64,000 bases of DNA. It comes from Taenia hydatigena. Lineage: Eukaryota > Platyhelminthes > Cestoda > Cyclophyllidea > Taeniidae. Both the position numbers and the translations under genes were made by a program. How positions within the stretch are numbered: position 1 is the first letter of the stretch; the number at the start of each line of letters is the position of its first letter. Shown here piece by piece: positions 1 through 13,322 of this stretch. The DNA is taken from assembly GCA_036345935.2 (NCBI GenBank), contig JADWOT020000001.1, positions 29,146,487 through 29,210,486 of the forward strand, in the 5' to 3' direction. A model generated the notes under the pieces. The model was not told where the DNA came from. It ran no database searches and was given only the letters and a program-made list of their open reading frames with translations.

Positions 1-219
1 CTGCTCCTACTCCTGCTGTCGATTAGACCATTTGCAATCACATGCGAGAGGGACATAAGAAATGAGATGAACAAAGCGTTAAAGGCATATCTGCATGAAG
101 GGAATTGGCAACTTACCCCTAAACATTGCTACGGAGCTGACGAAGGTGATTTCCTGATGGCTGTCCCTAATTACGTATCTGCGCGAGTTCTTTCTTCGCA
201 ACAGAGAAGACAAGGGTAG
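1..219 (+). CDS. 3' part of a small secreted-protein ORF, truncated by the window edge
   Basis: Frame 1 is open from the first base to TAG at 217-219 (72 codons), with no start codon inside the window. The first residues are a leucine-rich hydrophobic stretch (LLLLLLSIRPFAIT) like the core of a signal peptide. A charged segment (CERDIRNEMNKALKAYL) follows, then about 40 residues ending in SSQQRRQG. The signal-like core and a later D-E-x-D-x-L-M stretch resemble the ORF at 32241 and its relatives, so I tentatively place it in the same family. The hydrophobic core is seen directly; secretion and family membership are inference. It could also be one exon of a longer gene. Confidence 0.35.
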   Translation: MLLLLLSIRPFAITCERDIRNEMNKALKAYLHEGNWQLTPKHCYGADEGDFLMAVPNYVSARVLSSQQRRQG

Positions 220-544
220 CGACTGTACCTGGTTGATGGTGGCGAAGTAACACGTTTATTTAACTGAAATAGAAGAAGCAATGCGTAAGTGAGAAGAGGA
301 AAAGGAGGTTGAGAAGACAAAAAAGGGGTAGACAATTGTCATTGTTGTCGAATCGGCTCCCGCTTCCTACTACTTCTATTTGCTTTCATCTACCTGCTCC
401 TATAGCCACGCTGCCGAATGCAACAGGAAGGACTTGACTTTGTGATGACAAAATGCATTCGAACCTAATGGCACGCTTTAATTATTTGCTTCTCGCTTTT
501 TACCCTGAGGTGTATATTGCACTGGCATACCTATTAGCAAAATT
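220..544. other. Unassigned intergenic sequence
   Basis: I see no ORF with coding character, no recognisable repeat shared with the rest of the window, and no convincing regulatory site. Confidence 0.5.
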
Positions 545-893
545 TTGAATTACAGCATGCTAAAGTCGTGGAAAAGAAAAGGGGAAGATGGATTAAAGGA
601 AGGAAGAGAAGTGGTACTAGTAGAAGGAGGAGGAATGGATGGTAGCACAACTTCCCCTAACTTCTGCGATTTCTGTCTGCTTTGGCTCCTTGACGTCTTT
701 GCAACTTTTGAAAATGACGAGGGTATGGAGAGCGGGGTGACGTCGGAGGCAAAAGTAGAGGAGAATGAGAATGAAACTGGCGGCCAGGAAAGCGAACCCA
801 AAGGAGGTGAAGATGCTGGCGATGAACCAAGTGGTGGAAACGAGGATAAGACGGAGAAGCAAGATGAGTGGCAGAAGGCTTCGCAACGCGTAC
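545..893 (+). CDS. Candidate acidic, low-complexity exon
   Basis: An open frame of about 116 codons has a second half rich in Glu, Asp, Gly, Asn and Lys (for example EENENETGGQESEPKGG). It ends at a plausible splice donor, GTAAGC at 894, three codons into a charged stretch (KASQRV). The first half is less protein-like, so a real exon may begin further in, around 700-720. I recognise no family. The opposite strand is also open here because of the purine-rich composition, so base bias could explain the ORF. Confidence 0.25.
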
Positions 894-2479
894 GTAAGCA
901 TATCTGGCAGTTGAGTGTCTGATTGACGTCTTCTCATTTGACATGAGCATGAATCAATCAGTGGCACGTGTCGCGTAGTGTCTAGCAGTGGCATTGTCTG
1001 ATGTCGACTTTGCACAACAGTCGTCCTTGTAGGTTGTTATCTGGCAGCAGACGTTGCCTTCCCATGTGCTTCTCTACTTTGGCTCAATAGCCGTCACATC
1101 ATAGCCCACGTGGAGCTGGAGCAAAAGGAAGGGAACTAGAAGGCTCACGAATGCTAGCGCACTCTGAAAGGAATACATCGAGGCTTTGTAAATTAAAAGA
1201 CTAATTCAGACCGCAGCTGTCATCGTGCCGTCGTTCTGCGTCGACAAGGGCACTGAAACTTAGTTCCTCATAATTGCGAAGATTAGCCAGTGCCGCAGAT
1301 TGCGTGGAACTGAGGTTGGTTAGCGTCAGATTCCCTCCCTAACCGCAAATGTAAATGGAATTGAAGGAGATTCAAAACATTAAATAAACTTTGTTTTTAT
1401 TTAAAATTTGCAGTCCTTTGATTGCGAAACCATCTCAATCCACTCGCCTTGCATACACAAACTTCCTCACTAAAATTAAGTCGAGGACAAAGGATAGTGA
1501 TTGCCTATTAGTATAAAACTTTAGTCTTTGCACTTTATTTTTGCAGTCATAAGTTATTTTTAGATGCCTTACCCGCAGAACCATTATGCCTGCAAACGTT
1601 AAGGCTCAAAGAGAAGTGTCCTTACAAAAGCCACAATTCAGTATCAAGCATCGAAGATTAGCATCGCAAGATTTGCTGCAATGAGTTGATGCTGTGCATC
1701 TGCCTGCCCTCTCCTGCCGCCTCTTCAATTCTTCTTGCTAGCAAATGAATGTATGAGCAACTGTAGCAAAATAAAGTTTCAAATGTTGCCAGCCATTAGT
1801 GTTTGCAAAGTCATGCTCTTCGCTATTATCCTAAATTGTACGTGAGGTGGCTCAAGCAAAGGAACTTGAATTTACGGTTTAATGCCATTTTAGCACGCTG
1901 TTCCAATCGGTGCTCTGAAAGGAGCTTGATAAACAGAAATATAATTTGATAAGCTCATCTGAATGGTGCACGCCAGCCACACGAAAAGCTGCATATCATC
2001 TTCTTTTATTTGCATTTTTTCTTTTTTTGCGCATGGCAACTACAAATAGAAAGGGAATGGTCTCCTTCTTCCTTCCTTCCCCCCTCTTTACCTTCCACTA
2101 CTATCTTTGTGCTACGCACCGCACTGCCACAAATCGCTCCTTCAATGTTTTGAAGGGATAAGCTAAACACCTATTCCCTACTCATTCTAACATCACGTAA
2201 AGCAACGATAACCAGAATGAAATGCAGCGTTGGATGGACACTTATGCATCACATAGACTTCCTGTCCACTCGTAGCCGCGCACGCAAATTTTAAATCTTT
2301 GTTTTCTCTCTTACGAGCAATTAGTCAATCACAAATCCGTGACGCGATTACATTTTCGAACAGGAAATTACTTAATGCAATTTGTATCCCCTTACCTGAG
2401 TGCGTTTAGTGTTTTCAGAAACAACTCTTAATTCTTTTTAAACAAAAGTACAAGTAGGATGTAAGGTGTGCAGTGTACC
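894..2479. other. Unassigned sequence, no gene seen
   Basis: AT-richer sequence with many stops in all frames. The one ORF (1946-2161) is phenylalanine- and leucine-rich from a pyrimidine tract and has no coding character. I found no match to other parts of the window. Confidence 0.45.
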
Positions 2480-5110
2480 TTTAGGTGATTTTAAATTCAT
2501 GCGAAGACCAGGAGAAACAGAAACATCTTTGGAAACCAGTAAGTGAAATCAGCTACTTAAATTGCTCATTAGTAGCATATTTTACCCCGCAATTTCAGCA
2601 GCAAGCTTCCAGATCCAAGTTTAAACAATGCTTATAAAACTTAACAGCCTATCAAAAAACCGACTACATAAAGCTGCTATAAGCAAACGCTAAGAGGAAA
2701 AAATCAGTTTCCTTTGCAAGGCTCAACCTCCTCGCCGAATTGAAGTTTACTAGCAGCACGCAGAGCAGAAAAGTCTAACCACCACCGGCATTGTACGCGT
2801 CCGGCTAATTGACCGCAATCAAATTTTGTAGGAGCCAGACCTGATTCGGAGTGATTTCGAGTATCTATTCGCAAAGAATGTCGTGAAAGGCGACCAAGCG
2901 ACAGGAACGAAGCACCGTCATCCTTTCACCGAGCAAATCAGAAAACTGAGAAATGAAATCTCGCACTACACCTGCTTTGAATAAGTTGCGATGTTAGCAG
3001 TCGGTTCCTTCCAAAACTGACCTCAAACCCTTCGTTACAGTGGAGCTAAATACTCACATCAGTGCCCATTCTTAGGTACACCGCATCCTCATTCAAAGAC
3101 GCCTCCGTCTTCTCTGCTTCCATCTTGCCTTCCATATGAGCAGTCACCCCGTTCCTGCTTGTCGTCGACTCCAGTGGAATCGGTGGGCAAAGAATCGTCT
3201 CTATTTGTTATTTGTATTAGACATGTTGAGCATAGGTTGTTGTATCCAAAGTTCAACGAGAAATACAATTGGGCAGGATGGTTGAAAGGACCAATAGATC
3301 GGATGCAACCTTGGAGTAGTTAGGGAGAGAGAGTGCGGTAGCTGAATGGCTAGTGTGGCTAGACGTACAAATCGATGGGGTAAAGTGGAAGAAAAGGAAT
3401 GAACGGATGATGCACGAGTAGCATGTGGATGGTTTGATGGCCGATTGAAGGAAGGTCTACGTAAATGTAAAGATAAGCCGGCCATAGAACGCATGCTTCG
3501 TAAAGGATTGAAATGTTTGGTGAGTACATGGATGCAGCCGAGATGGATGAGTGCAGATGCTCAACTTCGCTCTGGATCAGATCTAGCCTCCACAATCGTC
3601 GAATGGGGCCGATTAGCTAAACCAAAATTCTCCTGCGGATGGACGTGCACAATATGGATGTCAGTCAGACCGCTCTACCCTTGCATAGTGTCAGCGGACT
3701 TCAAAATGGCGAGGTAGCTTGATGAGGACGAAGGACGTAAGAGAAGGCCTAGTGCTGTCACCACCTCGTCGTTGTCTTTGTGACAGATGCTGCTGCGAGG
3801 AGGCAGAGATGCGTGCACACGCGCAGCTCTGCTAATCGGAACGACCAGATCAACCGCCAATGCATCGTCCACTAATGGATGCAGATCACCAGCCGTGTCG
3901 TCTCGTTGGCACATTCGCCATATTTATACGCTGGACTAAATAGTTCTGTCGTCAGCTACATTTGAGAAAGAGAACTCGCTCTGCCTACCCCCACTCTATC
4001 GTTTTAAAGGGAGGAAAGTCGAGTATATCACACAACTCAAGGTTTTCGTAAAGAACGGGAGTAAACAAAGGATCACAATCTGGCTACTCCAGTTGCAAGT
4101 AGTGCAAGCCTCACTGCCCATCCAAGTTAGCAAGGAAAGACATTCGTGTGATAAGCTGGGTGGATCACTGACTTCTCGCTCACCTACCCACCTATCTGTG
4201 TTGGGTGCACTATTCACCCACCTATGGAGACTGTCACACCACGCAGATCTCAATGCCGAATCAACTAAGACTTCTGGTGACAAACATGTCCTGATGGGTG
4301 CCTCAGAGACAGAAATTGAGGGGAGTTTTACCTTTCTTGCTTTTGATTTGTAGGTGTCGATAAAGCTGACTCACACGCCATCTCTTGACATGTCTGGCAA
4401 TATAAGGGCACCAAAAACGGATTCCAAGGAGGAACTCGGCACACGTCATCTGCATTTTCCCCACCACTAATGCTTGTGCCACTACCTTCCACATAGTTCT
4501 GCCTACGTAAAAAGCAAACGAAGGTATTGACGTGACAATAGCTCTATTTAAAACATGCGATCATGCTATAGGGAAGGGCAAAAAAAGAGGAGGGAGAGGC
4601 AAGGGCATTAAAAGTGAAGATCGACTCCTTTACCACGAAAACAGTCTTCTGTGTGTGAACTTTCCGGCTGCAAGGCCAGGAGCGGTGCGCCAGCACATCT
4701 ACGTGGTTGTGATAGAATGTGAGCATGTAGTCGACTTCCTCAATCATTGGTGGAGTGATGAACCGAGTAGTATGATGAAGGTTAAGCACAAGTAGAGAAG
4801 GACTACTGTCGTTGCTGCATCACGACTGTCTGTGTGATGGGCGTCGCTTCAGCTGGTCGAAGACGCAAGCACATGGACCGACCCGTCAACATGTACGGCC
4901 AGATCGACCACCGCATAATCCACTAACGCTGATGGTGCTGTAGCTGCTTCGCAGTAGGCATTTGTGGGATTAAATCGTCATCTTGGTTGAGCAAGACGCG
5001 TTTGGTGGGCATAAGCGAACACTACCTCTCTGTAGTTTCGTTAGAGTCGTCGGACATAGACAATTTCTCCTCAATGAAGTCATCGTCTTTCGCTTCCACG
5101 ATTGATGAGC
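2480..5110 (+). repeat. Repeat A, copy 1 (about 2.6 kb)
   Basis: This stretch aligns in the same orientation to 50085-52373 plus 54192-54690, and its first part also to 55450-55830. Shared blocks include CAGAAACATCTTTGGAAA near 2518 and 50128, GACAGATGCTGCTGCGAGG near 3782 and 51526, and the block around 4900 matching 54440. The copies have diverged by substitutions and small indels. No copy holds a long ORF, though short minus-strand frames are shared (around 4303-4494 and 51984-52361). I cannot assign it to a transposon class. Old segmental duplication or a decayed non-autonomous element would both fit. Confidence 0.8.
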
Positions 5111-5339
5111 TAGCCATTTGGCAGTTTTGACATTTCCGTGGCATAATGATGGTGTTATACAACAAAATTTGTCAGCGCAACGTCATTCTATGTCAACCTG
5201 TCATTCACTCGACTCATCAAACTAATGTACTCGATTGCTCGCTTGCATGGACAGGCAGCTTTGTACTACTTGTAACAGGAGTAGCTAGATTGCGGTACTT
5301 CATTTAATCTCGTTCTCAAATTGATCCACAGCAATATGT

Positions 5340-5470
5340 TACAGATTCCTGGCTACTCCCTTCCTTCTTTCCTGACTTTTGTTTCCCTGGAACGAGTAGG
5401 GTGAGAGCAGATGGCGAGCACACTTCATTGCTGGTAAGTAGTGAACGGAGCAAAGTGATGAGTTTTGTGC
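5340..5470 (+). repeat. Repeat F fragment
   Basis: This short stretch (…GTGAGAGCAGATGGCGAGC…, then TTCATTGCTGGT and AGTGAACGGAGCAAAGTGATG) recurs in diverged form near 30928, 35790, 42611, 43310, 54920 and 56160. It is a dispersed family of low conservation. No coding function is visible. Confidence 0.5.
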
Positions 5471-8400
5471 ACTGATACTCCAATTAACTTCAAACTGGTG
5501 ACTGTAGCAAAGCCATTGATTACGAGGAACGCCCTGTACTTCCTCAAATGCAGCATCACCCTTCGCTTGAAAGTAACGGCAAAGGAAACGAATTCAACAG
5601 TTTCGAGGTCTCTACTTAGCCCACATTGTCCACTCCACCACCACCACCTTGGCTCCAAATCAACTTTCCATCCCCCACTAACAACACCACTCTCCACCAC
5701 AGCAGAAGCTCCCGCATTCCAACTCCTTCAATCAACCCTCTTCAACGTCATGCGTGCGCGTGCACAATTCTTTGGAGGTGTGAACTGATGAATGCAAAAC
5801 CATTAGAAGCAACAGAGAATTCTATCGATTGGTCGACAGACTGCACCGCTATGCCTTTTGAAAGCAAACACCTATCAATGCCTGTCAGCACCGCCATCAT
5901 GAGGGGAAAGGTCACAGTGTTACTAGATTTCACTTTATCAAACCCTCCATCCATCGTTTGTTAACTGACGTAGCAAATCCCCTCCGAAATCGTAATTGAC
6001 ACGCCTGACCGATTGCAGAAGAAGACTGCCCCACGACCACCTCACTACTCCCAGTAGCATCCTGAGCGCACGCAATTCTGCTCCATTCATCGACTAATCG
6101 ACCAGACATTCCGGATCCATCTACCCAACCCCACCACAATCCACATCCATCTCGGTTGAAGGGTTTGTGATTAAGACTGGAATCGCTCACCAGAATAAAA
6201 CATTCCAGATCCGAGTTCAGGTTAAATTAACTTGTTGATTGTCGCCAAGTACAATGTGTCTTCCAGAAAAGTTCGACCCAACGACAGCCTAATCGAATGC
6301 GTGGATGTAAATGTTGAAGTGCCAAGAGAAACATGACACCTACATAACAAGTCGACGCAGTAGGCACTACCTACACTAATGCGGTTGATGACGTCGCAGA
6401 AGGAGTCTCACCCTCGATCTCGCTGACCAAAGACATTGGACAAGGGAGAAAAGACTCTCCACTTCACTCACACAATCAGAGGACAAGACAACGTGGAACG
6501 ACATTACCTCATAAAAGGCAGCCACGATGGCCGATGATTTACGTTAGAATAATAAGCTGGAAACCTACTTGAACAAACAACCACATTCTTACTCAAGGTG
6601 ATTCCAAAATGCCATCTACTTATGAGCAAATGAGTACAAAGATGTGGCTGATAACTTACACCGGACGCAGACCATCTCGGAAGTCCACGGCGAGATTAGT
6701 GGCAGCGAAGTCAGACTCATCGGCAGGTTTTTGGACAACAGAGAGATCAGCGTCGAGGGAGGCTAAACTGCAAGTCAAGTCTGTCTCCCGTGAGAGGTAA
6801 ACACTGCCGAGACTTCGGCACACTTCCACTCAAGACTACAATGTGCGTAACTGCCACCTACTGACATCGGGTCCAATTAGTCACGCAGAGACCCAAGATC
6901 GTGCAAGCATACAAAATTCAAGGCATAATTGACTGTGAAATGTCCAGTAGTTCGAGATGGTGTTCGTATGCACACGCCACTTAGTCGATGATGTTCAAAA
7001 GTGGACAAGTGATGCGCCTCTCAGTCACCTGCGTGTGAAGGTTCGAGCCAGCGGTGCTAATGCATTGAGTGCTGCACTGTGGAAGCACGCGTCGTCATCC
7101 AGTAGAACCAGTCAGAGAAAATGCATTTACTTTGCACTACTCTGAATGACTACATGGATGATGCACAACTAGCCTTCTGTACAAGTAGCAGCAGAGATCC
7201 GCGTGGTTCCAGCAAAACACACAAGAAAGGCATTCTTTGCAGAATGGTTGTGAACATACGATAAATGCTCGAAGTTGACGGCAATGCAGCACTGACAATC
7301 CCCATCCCTCTACAGTATTCAATGGCGGCGTGGTGTCTCTACCCCACGCCTAAATATTCAATACATCCTGCATATGCGGAAGGAAGAAAGGCGCCTTTAC
7401 TGGTTTTAACAGTAGCAATAGTTAAGTATTACCAATGGTAGCAGCAATAATAATAACTAAAGTATTCGCATTACTAGAAGGAGGAGCAGTGGCAGCAGTG
7501 TTGGCGGCAGAAGAGAGAGGAACGCAGGAGGGCTGGGGAGGGGAACAAATTCACGTGTGGTCTTCTGCACACACGGGAGGGTACTTCCAACCACCTCTTC
7601 CAAACATCCTATGCCCTTGACGACATCGGGCAGAGCATGGGCTGGCGGGTGAGTGAGTCGGTGGGTAATTGAGTGAGTCCGTAAACAACGCTTCAAGACT
7701 GCTCATTAAAGCCATAGATCGTTGAGGCAGGATCCATCCCCGGCACTACCGCCACCACCACCACCAATAACACCACCGACCGATACGGGCGCAAAATTGG
7801 ATCCAGCATTCACCTCAATGTGTCCACGAGGCCACTCCGTGACACACTCATGCCGCCTGGCTCGCTACAAGTGCATAAGACGCCATTTCCATCAAATCAA
7901 ACACATCAATACTTCCCCATCCTCTTCCACATCTTCCAAACCCCCAAAAGGGAGGCTCATTCCAACCAAATCTACGTCCGCATAAACGAACACAAAATAC
8001 TGTTTCACGACCGACATTCCCATCCTACTACCTTCGCATTATTCTAACCATTTTTTTACAAGAAATCCAATTTGGAAAGTCGAGGCTAAAGCATTACCTA
8101 AGCACTGGTTGTAACCAGAGCCACCTTGGCCACAATTTCACATTTCTGCCAGACAATTTGTTCCCTTCACTGCCATAGTCACAACTTTTTCGAATGTACC
8201 AGACCACTCGCTGAAACAGTCTTCATCAACGACTATGAAATATGCACACTTCAAGGCATCGTCCCTTACTACCGCGAAGGACCGATTCAATCACTCTGAA
8301 CAGTACCCAATCGCCACACTTCCTCTTCCAACGACTTTTGAAGTGAAGGCAACAGTCTTTCGAAAGTGTCCACTGATCCGCCCTTTCTAGTGCCAAGTTA

Positions 8401-10358
8401 AGCTTTCGCATTAGTGAGGAACCAGCATTCTCTCCCTGATTACAGTCGGTAAGATTAACATTTACATCCTTGAATGCGTTTGAGCCTATCCAACGATTAG
8501 TTCAACCGCAAATACTGACTACTGCTAGTACTTTAAGGCTGCAAAATACATTTTGTCTTTTCCTCCAACACTTTCTACCTTTCAAGATACAAGGAACCTG
8601 ACGACTGTTAAAACAATACCTTACCAGTCGTGTTTTCTCACAAAACAACCCGTACTTTGAATAAACATTGATATAACCTGCTACAAACACATTTCACCAT
8701 TGATTTGGTTTTGTTTACCAGCATAAGTCAAGACAGTGCTTGCATTTCAATGAGCAAGTTAACTGCATAGAGACTTTGCATAAATCCAAGAAAGGCGCGA
8801 AACTTGATATGAATGATTCACTTGCACACCCAGACAAAACACACTATCCGCAGTTGAGTCTGTAATAACTTGAAGCTCTTGTGTCGTCACGTGTCGCAGA
8901 AAGGCGAGACGCCATTAATAACAGCTAATGAATGTAAAGGACTTACGAAACTGTTGTTGCGATAGGAATTGTTGGATGGAGGAATGAATGTCCTCACCGG
9001 TGATGTTCACGCATACGCAACAACAGCAGTGGCGCCAGCGGCATCGGCGGAAGCAGGACACAGTGAGGAGACAAAGCATAGAAAGGCTGAGTCGCCCTTG
9101 AGTCGATACAACCACGTCCACCAACCGTCAATGTGCCGTGGTACACCCACCAACTCCCCATCCTCCAGGTGTGCCGGGAGCATTGCACCTGAAACACTGA
9201 GAAAGAGCTGCAAGATGGCAACGCTTCCTTGGTCTCCTTCCAAGAGCAAAGCGCAGATCGGCGAGGGCACACCCAGTCCTGACACGAGGGACCACCACCA
9301 ATCTACCCAACCGCCATGCCACAGCGTACAAACCCCGATAATAATTAGTCCGGATGAGGTCGAGAACCACCTCAGCTTTCTACCTTGGATGCTCCCCGCA
9401 CCGTCCTTCCCACCCGCTCCTTTGCAACTCCTTTTCCATCCATTCTAACTCCGAAGGCTAAGTCGCAATAGTAGTGGGAGTAGCACGAGAGCCGCTCCCC
9501 CCTTTCCCCCCCCCCATAACGGCTCGCGCCCAACACACCCAACAGTGGAGACCTACTCCACTACTTACCTCCTCTGAGATGATGCATCACTACTCATCAC
9601 CTATACAGTCAGCAACAAATTAACCTCCACCCTCCCACAGCAAAAACATTTCCGCACCTCTGGAAGCAAAATATACAGCAGTTGCCACCAGTGAGCTCTG
9701 ACCCACAGCACTTGCATTTGTTGTCGTTGTCGTCGTCGTAAGAGAACGTCTCCTTCACTCTTTCACACACCCGCGGCAGAGCCACCCTAGCCTTTCCCCT
9801 CCTTCTCCGCCACTTACCCACCCATCCAGCCACCCATGGCCGCGAAGACAAAGAGACGGAGACATAATAGCAGTAGTAGACCGTGTCGCCCATGCCGACA
9901 GCCCCATCGCACAACCCAGACGGAGACGCCCCACCACCGTCGCCACCACCGCGAATCACTCAAACATCTTGCATTGCCTACCATTCCACACAGTCATCAG
10001 ATGTTACTTTACCATCACAACCACCAAGTTTGCAGCATCTGGAAAGGAAAAAAAGACCAAACAATGGAAAGACCGATGTGTGAGGGTCCAATGCGCTGCA
10101 AAGCCGACATACACTAACATAACTACTGATAGGAAAAAGAAGAAACAAACACCTCAACAAGCAAACACTTAAGACTGCTACAAAGTACAGTCTGCGTAGT
10201 GATACCCAAGCTTCCCACTAGCCACTTCTTCCTCCACTCCTACCCTTGCTGCGCCCACCTCACTCAGAGACGCCAATTCGTGCCGTCAAAGCTGAGCAAC
10301 CCACGATTAAGCCATCACCGAGGCCCTCTACACAACATGTTTCACAGCAGGGATCACA

Positions 10359-10563
10359 TCAACACAACAAACAACCCAGGTAAAAAAGAAAGCACTTTCC
10401 CACCCAACATATGAACGCACATTGATTCCACCGCTGCACACAATAAAGGACAGCAACAACTCATTAAGCACAATCTAATCTTACCTGAGGAATATGTGAA
10501 GTGATAGCGAAGGCAAGACTCGCACTCATTGCTGCTGCAGCCTCTTCCTCTTCAGTTTCTATC
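10359..10563 (-). pseudogene. Damaged copy of a membrane-protein gene fragment (two exons)
   Basis: Exon 1 is 10563-10485 and opens after a pyrimidine-rich acceptor. It encodes I-E-T-E-E-E-E-A-A-A-A-M-S-A-S-L-A and ends CAG before GTAAG. The 51-nt intron (10484-10434) ends in TTTATTGTGTGCAG. Exon 2 (10433-10359) starts RWNQ but is only 25 codons to a TGA. The right-arm copy at 22342-22639 has the same exon borders and intron length, but its exon 2 encodes a long hydrophobic segment that is mostly missing here. Exon 1 differs between copies mainly at third codon positions, which suggests past selection on the protein. I cannot name the family. Confidence 0.45.
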
Positions 10564-10744
10564 CTACCGCGAAAACGGACAAAAATGCACAATAACATTT
10601 ATAAATATAGCGAATACTTATTAGCAAGAAAATGATAATGATTGGTTGCCACGTCCTTACCAACGCTTGAACTCCTCCCAACAAAATCTATCGTCATTAG
10701 AAAGCAAACAAATTACAAAATGCCAAAACAATCTTATCGCTTCA

Positions 10745-10950
10745 AATGCCATACACCAAAAAGTGCACGTGAGTAGGCATCGTAGTTGGAAGATAAAATG
10801 TCCTAACAGCCACATTATGAGACTTCTACGTTTGCCTTACCAAAAGTGCCATACAGCGAAAAGTGTACGTGGGTAGGCATCGTAGTTGGAAAACAAAACA
10901 TTCTGACAGCCACATTATGAGGCTTTTCTGTTTACTTTACCAAAGTTACA
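10745..10950 (-). repeat. Local tandem duplication inside the left arm
   Basis: Two head-to-tail copies of about 103 bp share GTAGGCATCGTAGTTGGAA and AGCCACATTATGAG (copies near 10770 and 10875). A more diverged relative lies at 11265-11345. The right arm has one equivalent near 22080-22160 and one near 21560-21660, so one duplication is specific to the left arm. Confidence 0.7.
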
Positions 10951-12694
10951 AGTCCCTTCATCAAATTGGACCTCATTCATCAAAACTCATTCTTACTGAC
11001 CACTTGGAAGCAGCCAAAGCAATCGTACTCAATCCAAAGAAACAATTGGTCTAACAAATAAACTGACAAATAAAGCAGAAGCATGTATCTACACACACTC
11101 ATAAAATGGGTGCCTAATCTCAAGAAACCACCAAGCAAGTAATTGCCAAGCACTTCGTAAGGTTTTAGCACCTCTCCACAAAATCACGCCTCATTGCTCA
11201 AATTCAAACGTCAGTAAAAAACAAACAACCTCACAAATCGCAAAAGCAGTCAAAACTTATATCTACATAGCGAAAAATGCACGCGAGGGGCCTTGCGGCT
11301 GAAAAGTAACCGTCAACAGTCACATTGAGTGGCCTTTGCGTCTACTCTAACAAGTATGCGTATAAGGGAAGCAAAACGACAGTCAAAGCACCTCACAACA
11401 ACTAGGCAACTAAAAATAATCGAAAGATACTCAATATTTACCGGCGTCCCAACTTTTGGCAGCGGATAAAGGCGCATTAATCCCGAAAAATTATCCCCAA
11501 AAACGCGCCCCACTTACGCAAGTCGCGCACAAATCCGGCTAATCACTTCAAAGCTTGTCCGGTAACACAAACAAATGTTAAATTTTATGTATTTTCGGTG
11601 AGACTATAATCAGAACCAATACTAACAGGTTTGACTTTTGCATATAATTTTTGCAGCAAACACACTAATGACACTTTACAAGGTGAGCAAACTGAAAAAG
11701 TCGTTTATATTTGTATATTAGTAACATAAATGCATCATCGTGACATTGTAAAGTTCATCAGCAAATTCTAAAAATTGTTTAATTTACAGTGAGCAATGTC
11801 ATTTTGTCAACTAGTTGTACACTTCAATTTGCTTAAGGCATGTGTTTTGTGGCAAAGTTCATATTCAAAGCGAATAGACGCGTTGCTCAATTGAAGCAAT
11901 GGGTTGACCTTACTCACATTGGCTTGCAGGTGCCGATCACCTTTACAAAAGTTGCGTATTTGTGCAGAATCCCGCTTTACATCTACTTGGATTGTAGGGT
12001 GTAAGCTACGTTTTCAGACGGCAACTTTCGGATGCGATGCCTGCACATCCCACTACACGTAGACGCAGTGGCACAGTAGCTAACTTCGTAACTGCTTCCT
12101 GATTCGAGCATCAACCACATTGACAGATGTTCCATTCAGTGGAGAGCTACTTGACCTTCTGCCTCGTGTGGTAGCTGTCATGACATGATTTGTAATTGTC
12201 TGAACTTACCTTGTAGAGGGATCCTCCTCTCTCTTCTGGTCACCCTTGTTAGTAGAAGTCTGAGCATGCTTTGACATCTTTATTATAAAGGGTGAAAATT
12301 ATACAGCTAGGCAAGATATGGGATTCAGGTCGGGGAAGAGTCACGTTCTTGCGAGTTTCCGAGCCGCTCCACCACGAGGTCCAAATTGTTTTTTTCGCGT
12401 CTGGCTTACAAAGCGCATTTAAAAAATATAAGTATTACATACCTGATCTGCCACTAACCCGAATGCAATTGTGAAAACGGGTTTGATTCTGCTAAGATAG
12501 TTGATCATGGTAGGAGTGGGAGCACTCGACAAGTTAACAAAGATTACCTTTTGTGTGGAATGATGCAAACTCTTTGATTCCCTCAGTGAGGAGACATGAG
12601 AAGGCTAAAAGAGTATGAGGCATGGTTAGGGCTTCGAATTACACCCTTAATCTCCTAATCTCTTGAGTTTGTCAATGCGGTTTCTCTTCTTTCT

Positions 12695-12790
12695 CCTTCT
12701 TCTTCTTCTCCTCCTCCTCCTCCTCCTTCTACTCTTCCTTCTACACTTCCTTCTACTCCTTATCCTACTCCTAATCCTCTTCCTCTTCCT
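12695..12790 (+). repeat. Pyrimidine-rich CTC/CTT simple repeat
   Basis: An impure run of CTT, CTC and CTA triplets produces a spurious poly-leucine frame (12663-12845). The right arm carries the complementary purine run at 20505-20555, so the tract predates the inverted duplication. Confidence 0.85.
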
Positions 12791-13272
12791 CAAAAATTAC
12801 ACTTTTAAGCCAGCTCTTTATTGTGAAGTCCGAAGGCTTCCTTGAATGCAAAAGAAGGCAAAATATCAAGGTAAAATGCATATATTTATTAGACTGAGGA
12901 ACACATTTGCCGATGAATGTATCATCTCACACGTTATCTTTGACATTTGTTCCTTCACTCTTCTTATTGCATTACCATTGAACATGATCCACGAAGAGCC
13001 CTCAATTCTGCTTTTAGCTTTCGTATTATCCAAACCACCCTCGAAGCCTAGCAACACGACAGCCACGGAAAATCATGACTTAGAGTGGTATTTAGTTTTC
13101 TAGACCACATGTCACTTAGTTTGCTCCAATCTGTCTACATTAATTACAGCTATGTGGTCGTCAAGCCTCTCTTTGTCCAGATCGTCCACAAAGCCTCACA
13201 TTTCTCTATCATTCACGACCAGTCTGCCTCACTCATTGAACGCTGTCACGTGCATTTCAAATTTTCGTCTTC

Positions 13273-13273
13273 N
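13273..13273. other. Ambiguous base (N)
   Basis: A single N lies just downstream (on the minus strand) of the exon C donor. It affects only the read-through frame past that donor. Confidence 1.
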
Positions 13274-13322
13274 GATGAGCGGATTGGTAAGGGAGTGTTG
13301 GCCTCCACCGACTCCTGCCTAC

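Larger units (their letters stand above)
5520..12990 (+). repeat. Left arm of a very large inverted duplication
   Basis: The reverse complement of this arm aligns along nearly its whole length to 20260-26740. Anchors, left versus right: 5545/26725 (TCAAATGCAGCATCACCCT), 7380/25620 (CCAGTAAAGGCGCC), 8330/24640, 9250/23760, 10500/22390, 11440/21500, 12170/20785, 12620/20620 and 12880/20430. The outermost match is CCTCAAATGCAGCATCACCC; the inner end fades around 12990. By eye identity is roughly 75-85 percent, with many indels. The left arm is about 1 kb longer, partly from a tandem copy near 10745-10950. The arms hold shared exon-like segments, entered separately. This is not a simple transposon with terminal repeats: the whole unit is inverted. 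Confidence 0.9.

Noticed and set aside
8969..9448. 159-codon ORF in the left arm
   Set aside because: The opposite strand is open in three frames here. The plausible splice signals and the frame shared with the right arm are on the minus strand, and the right-arm counterpart does not keep this frame.
12663..12845. Poly-leucine ORF resembling a membrane segment
   Set aside because: Translation of the CTC/CTT simple repeat; the right arm shows the same tract as a simple repeat.
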